Assembly (NCBI RefSeq): GCF_009758255.1
Contig: NZ_WSEN01000010.1
Coordinates: 248,001-312,000 of the forward strand
Length of the DNA stretch: 64,000 nucleotides
Source: Microbacterium sp. MAH-37
GTDB taxonomy: Bacteria; Actinomycetota; Actinomycetes; Actinomycetales; Microbacteriaceae
Reading direction: 5' to 3'
This document shows, in pieces, positions 58,273-64,000 of this stretch (positions are counted from its first letter, which is position 1; the number at the start of each line of letters is the position of its first letter). Both the position numbers and the translations under genes were made by a program. The notes under the pieces were generated by a model, which did not search any database, was not told the origin of the DNA, and saw only the letters and a list, made by a program, of their open reading frames with translations.

Positions 58273-61200
58273 CTAGTTCTTCAGCTTCTTGCGCACGGAC
58301 GTCTTGAGCTCAACCGTCGCCGTGTCCAGTGTGACGGTCAGGGTCTGATGCGGGCGCACCTTGCGGCTGTCGAAGCCCGTGACCATATCAGCCGTCACCG
58401 GCTGCTGCGTCACGGTCCCGTCGCTCCATTCGACGTCGAGCAGCATCCCGGTCGTGTCGAGCTCCTCGCCCACCAGGTAGGCGGTCTTCGGCTTCGCCTC
58501 GTCCGCCCAGCGGATGCCGGACACGGTGGCCGGCGGCGGCGTCGGCCGCACGACGAGGGTGTTCTCCTTCGCGTAGTGGTACAGGTTCAGGTACCCGTCC
58601 GCACCGATGCGCAGGTTCTGCCGAGTGTCGAGCACGTTCCACACGGTCTTGCCGTCCACCCGCAGCACCACGCGCGTTCCACCGTCCTCGGCGATCGCGC
58701 CCACCTCGATGCGGTGCGTGCTGTTCGGGGCGATGACGGTGTTCGGGATGATGTCGAGCATCGTCTGGCCTGGCGTCCAGCTCTGGAACTCGAACGTGTC
58801 CTCCTTCACGATGACGAGGTATCCCGTGTTGGAGTTCTGCCATGCCGGGATCCCGGTCTGGTCGGAGCGCACCTGGAAGCCGTACCATCCGCCGTCGAAG
58901 GCGCCGAAGTCCGCATCGAACTGCAGCAGCTCGTCGCCGAAGCGCTCGGCCTTGTAGCCGTAGACGCCCTGAGCCTTCAGGCGCACGCCGTCCTCGCCGA
59001 CGGCGATGCCGTCGGCGACGCTCCAGTTCGCGGCATCCTTCAGCTGGGCGTCCAGCCTCTTCGCCGGGTACTCGGCGTCCGCCACGGCGACGGTCACCGA
59101 GTCGGTGAGCGCCGGGTCGGCGACGGATGCCGCCGTGACCGTCGTGGTGCCTGCGCCGACGGCGGCGATGCGCCCGTCGACGACCGTCGCGACCGCCGGA
59201 TCCGCCACGCTCCAGGTGACGCGCGTGTCGCTGGCGTCCTCCGGCGCCGCCGTCGCCTTCACGCTGTGCCGCTCGCCGACGTTCAGGGCGAGGGTCTCGG
59301 CGTCCAGGCTGATGCCGGTCACCGGCACACCCGAGAGCGAGAATCCGATGTTGTCGAGGTCGAGCGACTTGTATCCCTCGACGTAGAAGCCGACGCGGCC
59401 GGCGGCGCCCGGAGCCGGGTCCTTGCCCTCCAGCACGACGGCGCCGTTCACGACGATCCTGATCTTGCCGTCCTGCACGGCGATCCGCACGTGGGAGGTC
59501 TTCCCGTTCGGCAGCGCCTGGTCGGCCGGGAGCACCTTCTCGGCGACGATCTGCCAGTTGCTGTCGAAGATGTCCCAGGTCGGTCCGGCCGCCGCGTTGC
59601 GGTAGCGGATGTAGCCGCCGCCGTTCTGGTTGCGGTTGTAGATCAGCAGGTCGGACTTCACGACGTCGCCGGCAGGCGGGGTGACGTCGAAGTCCAGCAC
59701 GAACTGGGTGAAGTCGCGGGGCAGCAGCGAGTTCGCACCGTTCACGATGCGGTACACCTTGTTGCCCGTGGCGTCGACCTGGATGCTGCGGTTCGGGTCG
59801 GTCGGCCAGCTGTTCGCCCCCGACTCGAAGTCGGTGAAGTGCAGCACGCCGTCGCCCTCGGAGACCACGACCTCGATGGTCGCCTTCTTCGCGGTGTCGG
59901 ACTTCGCAGTGGCGGTCACGGTCGTCGTTCCCGGGCCCATGCCGAGGACGACGCCCTTGGCGTCCACCGTCGCGACCGCCGTGTCCGCGGAGGTGTAGGT
60001 GACCTCGGCATCCGCGGCGTTCCAGGGCAGCGGCACCGCACGGACGCGGACCTGATCGCCGGCGTCGAGGCGCACCTGGTCGGTGTCGAACGCGATCCCC
60101 TTCAGCGCCACCTTCTCGGGCGACAGGGACTGGCCGATGTGCCCCTGCACGCCGATCTCGCCGAACGCGATCGGCTCGAAGCCTGGGATCTTCGTGAACA
60201 CCTCGGAGTCCGCCTTCAGTGCGTAGTCGCCCTTCGAAGCATCCACGAAGCCGGGGTCGGCCGTCGCGACGAGGTTGGTGCCGTAGTTCAGCAGGTTCTT
60301 GCCGTCCTTCGCGCCCTGGTCGTTCAGTCCGGCGATCGGCTTGCGGTTGGGGTTCCACACCACGTTCTTCGCGTACGTGCTGTGGTCCGGGTAGTAGTGG
60401 TTGTCCTCGAAGAAGTGCGCCAGTTCGGGGTACTTCTCGAGGTACGGCGTGCCGACGAAGTCGTTGTTCTCCTCGAACACCTTCTTCCACTCCGGCATGT
60501 ACGACCGGTCGACGACGTTGCCCTCCTGGTCGCCCATCCACTGCTCGTAGTTGTCATAGGGCACGTACGCGTCGACGAAGACGTTGTTGCTGGCGTTGAT
60601 GTAGTCCGCCGAGCCGCTCTTGATCGCCGAGTTGCCCATGTTCACGAACACGTTCTTCTCGATCGTGAGGTCCCAGGTGAAGTTGTCGGCGTAGATGCCC
60701 TCGACGCCGGCGATGCCCACGCCGATGTCGTGGAAGTAGTTCTCGCGGAACACATGCCCGCGCTGCTGCGGTGTCATCCCGGAGTTCATGTAGACCGCGC
60801 CGAGGTCGTTGAACAGCTTGCAGACGTCGTACACCTCGTTGCGCTCGAACAGGTGGTCGTTGCCGTAGACGATGATGCCCGGGTGCGGGGCGTCGTGGAT
60901 CTTGTTGTTCTTGGCGATGTTGCCGACTCCGTCGAACATCACGCCGGGGTTGTAGGCCTTGTGGTAGTACGCGAAGTCGGCGATCTCGGAGTTCTCGACC
61001 CGATTGCGCCCAGGCTCGAGAGTCTTCTTGTCGCCACCCTGCAGCACGACGCCGATGCCGCCGACGTGCGTGAGCCTCGAATCGGTGACGGCATGGTCGC
61101 GGCCGCCGCGGTTCACCGGGATGCCGTCGTAGGTGTAGCGACCGGGCGAGTTGATCAGCACGCCGCCGTCGGTGAAGTTGCGGATGTCGGCGTGCGAGAT

Positions 61201-62310
61201 CTTCACGTTCGAGCCGCCGAGGATGACGGCGGCGGTGGCGCGCCCGTACTCCATCACGATGTCGTCGAAGGTGACGTAGGAGGTGTCGTCGGTGCGCAGC
61301 ATCGGCTCGTCCAGCGTGGTGACGGTGACGTCGCCCTCGCCCGAGGTGAACGCGGCGTTCGGGATCAGGTACAGCTTCCCGGCATCCCGGTCGATGTAGT
61401 ACTCGCCGGGGGCATCGAGCTCCTCGAGCAGGTTCTGGGCGAAGTGGAAGTCGGGGAACCAGCTCTTCATGATCCCGGACATCTCGCCGTAGCGCAGCGT
61501 GATGGTCTTGGCCGCGGTGTCGATCTTCTCGATCTTGTTGTACGACCACTCCCAGCTGTAGCCGAAGATGCCGTCCAGCCAGACGTCCTTCGCCGCGGTC
61601 CAGTACTTCGGGCGGTCGTAGCCGTAGGTGAACGTGCCACCGCGGTCCTGCAGGTCGGCGTCCTTGCGGGTGGGGCCCGGGTCGACGATGTCACCCATCT
61701 GCACGGTCGGGGTCGCCGCGTCGGCGTTGGGCCAGCGGGCGAGGGTCATGCCCTGCCCCGCGATGTAGAGCTCCATGGGCGGCGTCGTACTGACGTCATT
61801 GGCCTTCCAGTACCCGTGCCGGCTGAGCTGGCCGAAGTCGGTGAGGCCGTGCGCCTTCAGATCGATCTCGAGAACCTCGTCCCTGGCGGATGCCTCGACG
61901 ATGCGGTCCGTGACCGCGGCATCCGCGACCTTGGCGAAGTCCTCACGCGGCAGGGTGCTGCCGCCGGTGAGGGTCGCCCGCTCGCCCGGGTAGGAGCGGT
62001 ACTCGATGGGATGTTCGGCAGTGCCGGAGTCCTGCTCGCCGAGCGTGAACGACGCGCTGCGCCGGTACTCGCCCTCGCGCAGGAAGACGGTCATGCCGTC
62101 CGGCAGCCCGGCTCCCGCCTTGAGCTGCCGGATGCGGTCGCGTGCTCCCTCGAGCGTGGCGAGCGGGGCGTCGATCGTGCCGGATGCGGCGTCGTCACCC
62201 CCTGGTGCCACGTAGAGGGCCGGTCCGTCCGCAGCGGATGCCGGGGCGGTGGCTGCGAGCGCCGATCCGAGGATCGCCGCCAGGGCCAGAGTTGCCAGTG
62301 CACGCTTCAT
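58273..62310 (-). CDS. Secreted multidomain beta-helix glycosidase, GH141-like
   Basis: A 1345-residue exported protein. The signal peptide MKRALATLALAAILGSALAA precedes the cleavage site ASA-ADG. Residues ~30-690 form a right-handed parallel beta-helix enzyme (LYVAPGGDDAASGTIDAPLA; LYIAGQGMTLARWPN; many Asn-rich coils) resembling GH141, a family with alpha-L-fucosidase and xylanase members. Two Big_2-like domains (each with the VATV...GxGTTTVTA pattern), two LamG-like sandwich domains and a C-terminal Big_3-like domain (YLVGEELDTTGMLLDVEWSD) follow. No LPXTG or membrane anchor is seen. Regulon site 3 lies 76 bases upstream. The exact glycosidic activity is uncertain; a polysaccharide lyase is an alternative. 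Confidence 0.85.
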   Translation of the reverse strand: MKRALATLALAAILGSALAATAPASAADGPALYVAPGGDDAASGTIDAPLATLEGARDRIRQLKAGAGLPDGMTVFLREGEYRRSASFTLGEQDSGTAEHPIEYRSYPGERATLTGGSTLPREDFAKVADAAVTDRIVEASARDEVLEIDLKAHGLTDFGQLSRHGYWKANDVSTTPPMELYIAGQGMTLARWPNADAATPTVQMGDIVDPGPTRKDADLQDRGGTFTYGYDRPKYWTAAKDVWLDGIFGYSWEWSYNKIEKIDTAAKTITLRYGEMSGIMKSWFPDFHFAQNLLEELDAPGEYYIDRDAGKLYLIPNAAFTSGEGDVTVTTLDEPMLRTDDTSYVTFDDIVMEYGRATAAVILGGSNVKISHADIRNFTDGGVLINSPGRYTYDGIPVNRGGRDHAVTDSRLTHVGGIGVVLQGGDKKTLEPGRNRVENSEIADFAYYHKAYNPGVMFDGVGNIAKNNKIHDAPHPGIIVYGNDHLFERNEVYDVCKLFNDLGAVYMNSGMTPQQRGHVFRENYFHDIGVGIAGVEGIYADNFTWDLTIEKNVFVNMGNSAIKSGSADYINASNNVFVDAYVPYDNYEQWMGDQEGNVVDRSYMPEWKKVFEENNDFVGTPYLEKYPELAHFFEDNHYYPDHSTYAKNVVWNPNRKPIAGLNDQGAKDGKNLLNYGTNLVATADPGFVDASKGDYALKADSEVFTKIPGFEPIAFGEIGVQGHIGQSLSPEKVALKGIAFDTDQVRLDAGDQVRVRAVPLPWNAADAEVTYTSADTAVATVDAKGVVLGMGPGTTTVTATAKSDTAKKATIEVVVSEGDGVLHFTDFESGANSWPTDPNRSIQVDATGNKVYRIVNGANSLLPRDFTQFVLDFDVTPPAGDVVKSDLLIYNRNQNGGGYIRYRNAAAGPTWDIFDSNWQIVAEKVLPADQALPNGKTSHVRIAVQDGKIRIVVNGAVVLEGKDPAPGAAGRVGFYVEGYKSLDLDNIGFSLSGVPVTGISLDAETLALNVGERHSVKATAAPEDASDTRVTWSVADPAVATVVDGRIAAVGAGTTTVTAASVADPALTDSVTVAVADAEYPAKRLDAQLKDAANWSVADGIAVGEDGVRLKAQGVYGYKAERFGDELLQFDADFGAFDGGWYGFQVRSDQTGIPAWQNSNTGYLVIVKEDTFEFQSWTPGQTMLDIIPNTVIAPNSTHRIEVGAIAEDGGTRVVLRVDGKTVWNVLDTRQNLRIGADGYLNLYHYAKENTLVVRPTPPPATVSGIRWADEAKPKTAYLVGEELDTTGMLLDVEWSDGTVTQQPVTADMVTGFDSRKVRPHQTLTVTLDTATVELKTSVRKKLKN

Positions 62311-62385
62311 CGCGTCTCCGATTGCTCTTCGAGGGGCACGGGTGAGGACCCGTACGGCCGCTGGGGCGACCAGTCGAAAGCCTAA

Positions 62386-62401
62386 CTAATCGATAATCGC
62401 T
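62386..62401 (-). promoter_or_regulatory. Regulon site 3 (before the beta-helix gene)
   Basis: CTAATCGATAATCGCT on the plus strand, i.e. AGCGATTATCGATTAG towards the beta-helix gene. It matches site 1 (48737-48752) at 15 of 16 bases and contains the palindrome CGATAATCG. Confidence 0.75.
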
Positions 62402-62491
62402 AATCAAGCATCGATCTTAGGAATCGACATCCATCGACACCTTCGCAATTCTTCACACTTCTGCACATCTCTTCCCGTTATTTGATCGTGA

Positions 62492-62504
62492 CAACCTCAG
62501 GTTG
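62492..62504. promoter_or_regulatory. Operator-like palindrome before the last importer
   Basis: CAACCTCAGGTTG, 6-bp arms around a central C, about 100 bases before the permease start. The surrounding stretch (62410-62530) is AT-richer than its neighbours and has no other clear structure. Confidence 0.45.
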
Positions 62505-62595
62505 ACGAACAGCCGGATTACCAGGAAATATGGGAATCTCCAGGGCAGCGCGCCTCGCTTCCCCGGTCAGCCCGAAGGTCAAGGATGCCCCAGTC

Positions 62596-63516
62596 ATGAC
62601 AGAACTTCTCGATAGTTCACATAAACTGTCAACACGTCGCCCCCGACGGATCTCGAACGGGATGTTCGCGCTGCTGTTGACCGCGCCGGGCCTGGCCCTC
62701 CTCGCCGCCGTCGTGGTCTATCCGCTGATCACGGCGCTCGTCACCGCCTTCTTCAAGCAGAGCCTCGTCGAGCCCGGCCGCGAGTTCGTCGGCTTCGACA
62801 ACATCGTCGACGTGCTCACCGGCGACTTCTTCCGCCTGCTGTGGCAGACCATCGTCTTCACCCTCGGCACCACGCTCGCGCCGTTCGTGATCGGCTTCGG
62901 CCTCGCGCTCGCGCTGAACACCCGCATCCGCGGCGCGAAGGTGCTGCGCGGCGTCATGCTCATCCCCTGGCTGATCCCCGGAGTCGTGGTCTCGTTCCTG
63001 TGGATGTGGATCTTCAACGCCAACTACGGCGTGATGAACGCCGTGCTGGAGTCGATCGGCCTGATCGATGAACCGCAGGCGTGGCTGGCCAACCCGACCA
63101 CCGCGATGATCGCTGTCATCGTCGCCAAGACCTGGCAGTCCTTCCCCTGGATGATGGTGATGCTGCTCGCAGGGCTCCAGACCGTTCCGCCCGAGCTGCA
63201 CGAGGCTGCCGAGATCGACGGAGCCGGCACCATCCGCCGCTTCTTCTCGATCACCGTCCCGCAGCTGAGCGGCATCATCGGGCTGGTGCTGCTGCTCGAG
63301 TTCATCTGGAACTTCCAGCACTTCGACATCATCTACGTGCTCACCGGCGGCGGCCCCGCCGGATCCACCCAGACCTTCGCCACCGCGGTGTACGAGACCG
63401 CCTTCACCGGATTCGACCTCGGCAAGGCCGGCGCCCTCGGCCTGCTCTGGATGGTCCTGCTGATGGGCCTGGTCGTCGTGTACGTCCGATTCTCCGAGAA
63501 GGGAGAGAAGCGATGA
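62596..63516 (+). CDS. Sugar ABC transporter permease, MalF type (sixth importer)
   Basis: A 306-residue permease beginning MTELLDSSHKLSTRRPRRIS, first span MFALLLTAPGLALLAAVVVY, and EAA loop LHEAAEIDGAGTIRRFFSI. The ATG at 62596 has AAGGA about 10 bases upstream; an ATG at 62530 with AGGAA close by would add 22 residues. No binding-protein gene precedes it, which is unusual here; it may follow the MalG gene outside the window. It overlaps the next gene by 4 bases. Confidence 0.9.
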   Translation: MTELLDSSHKLSTRRPRRISNGMFALLLTAPGLALLAAVVVYPLITALVTAFFKQSLVEPGREFVGFDNIVDVLTGDFFRLLWQTIVFTLGTTLAPFVIGFGLALALNTRIRGAKVLRGVMLIPWLIPGVVVSFLWMWIFNANYGVMNAVLESIGLIDEPQAWLANPTTAMIAVIVAKTWQSFPWMMVMLLAGLQTVPPELHEAAEIDGAGTIRRFFSITVPQLSGIIGLVLLLEFIWNFQHFDIIYVLTGGGPAGSTQTFATAVYETAFTGFDLGKAGALGLLWMVLLMGLVVVYVRFSEKGEKR

Positions 63517-64000
63517 CCGCGCTGCTCACCGAGTCCCCCGCTGTCGACGCCGCCGACTCCGAACGCCCCGCGCAGGTGATGCGCAAGCCGCGCGTGCGCG
63601 CCGACCGGCGCGCCGTCACGATCAGCGCGTGGATCGTCGTCGCCGTCTTCGGCGGTTTCGCACTGCTGCCCGTGTACTGGCTGCTGACGACCTCGCTCAC
63701 CCCGCGCACCGAGGTGTTCGCCTACCCGCCGCGGCTGTTCCCCTCCGAGATCAGCTTCGACGCCTACGCCGCGCTGGCGAACAATCCGGCGCTGTTCGGC
63801 TACCTGCGCAACAGCATCATCGTGTCGGTCATCACGGCCGTGCTCTCGGTGATCGTCTCGGCCTACATGGGCTACGCGTTCTCGAAGTTCCGCTACCGCG
63901 GCCGGCGCAGCCTGATGTACTTCGTGCTCGCCTCGCAGATGTTCCCGCAGGCCCTGCTGCTCATCACGCTGTACACGGTGTTCTCGGCGTACGGGCTGCT
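63513..64000 (+). CDS. Sugar ABC transporter permease, MalG type (3' end cut)
   Basis: The first ~162 residues of a MalG-type permease: cytoplasmic tail of about 35 residues, first span (AWIVVAVFGGFALLPVYWLL), the phrase TTSLTPRTEVFAYPPRLFPS and further spans up to LLLITLYTVFSAYGLL. The EAA loop lies beyond the window. The ATG overlaps the stop of the MalF-type gene (ATGA), so the two are translationally coupled. Confidence 0.92.
   Translation, partial: MTALLTESPAVDAADSERPAQVMRKPRVRADRRAVTISAWIVVAVFGGFALLPVYWLLTTSLTPRTEVFAYPPRLFPSEISFDAYAALANNPALFGYLRNSIIVSVITAVLSVIVSAYMGYAFSKFRYRGRRSLMYFVLASQMFPQALLLITLYTVFSAYGL

Noticed and set aside
58234-62385. A 1383-codon open frame opposite the beta-helix gene
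   Set aside because: It is a shadow of the GC-rich codon pattern: its translation is rich in Arg, Asp and Val repeats with no domain, while the minus-strand frame has signal peptide and recognisable domains.

Overview
The window is high-GC and densely coded. Operons commonly overlap by 4 bases (ATGA/GTGA), GTG starts are frequent, and lipoprotein binding proteins and LacI, ROK and GntR regulators abound. This fits an actinobacterium, most likely a Microbacteriaceae member such as Microbacterium; the genus is inferred from gene content and base use only. No rRNA, tRNA, CRISPR array, phage or classical IS element was seen, and no gene-free stretch exceeds 300 bases.

Most of the window is a plant-polysaccharide utilisation archipelago. 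From 1 to 3038 lie the end of one sugar ABC importer and a GH51 arabinofuranosidase. After an LLM-type oxidoreductase (3211-4203), a minus-strand LplB/LplC/binding-protein importer operon carries YesL, a GH2 glycosidase and a ROK regulator (4282-12174). An arabinan operon follows (12327-21389): LacI regulator, operator, binding protein, two permeases, cytoplasmic GH43, YesL, GH51 and a lipoprotein GH43. A xyloside/xylose region (30198-42243) has an importer with GH3, ROK regulator and alditol oxidase on one strand, and a LacI regulator with xylA and xylB on the other. A probable deoxyhexose (L-fucose-like) locus (48737-62401) has an importer, an unrecognised 640-residue protein, an RraA-like protein, an aldo/keto reductase, a lactonase-like amidohydrolase, a GntR regulator, an SGNH esterase and a 1345-residue secreted beta-helix enzyme. 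Three matching operator-like sites tie this locus together. A sixth importer begins at 62596 and runs off the end.

Between these lie acyl-CoA genes: 2-methylcitrate synthase (21601-22728), a thioesterase, and a five-gene leucine-type operon (23893-30030: carboxylase beta and alpha, acyl-CoA dehydrogenase, MaoC hydratase, CitE-like lyase). A GntR-prpD-prpB operon (42415-45475) is 20 kb away from prpC. A WYL regulator, an epoxide hydrolase and an EamA transporter fill 45546-48681.

The most unusual signals are not genes. Several families of palindromic repeats sit at gene ends, supply stop codons, and are also found in frame inside genes (biotin carboxylase twice, lipoprotein GH43 once). One family brackets a small GIY-YIG nuclease gene. 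Each complete binding-protein gene followed by another cistron has a perfect 12-13 bp stem-loop just downstream. Six importers are present without a single ABC ATPase, implying a shared MsiK-type ATPase elsewhere.
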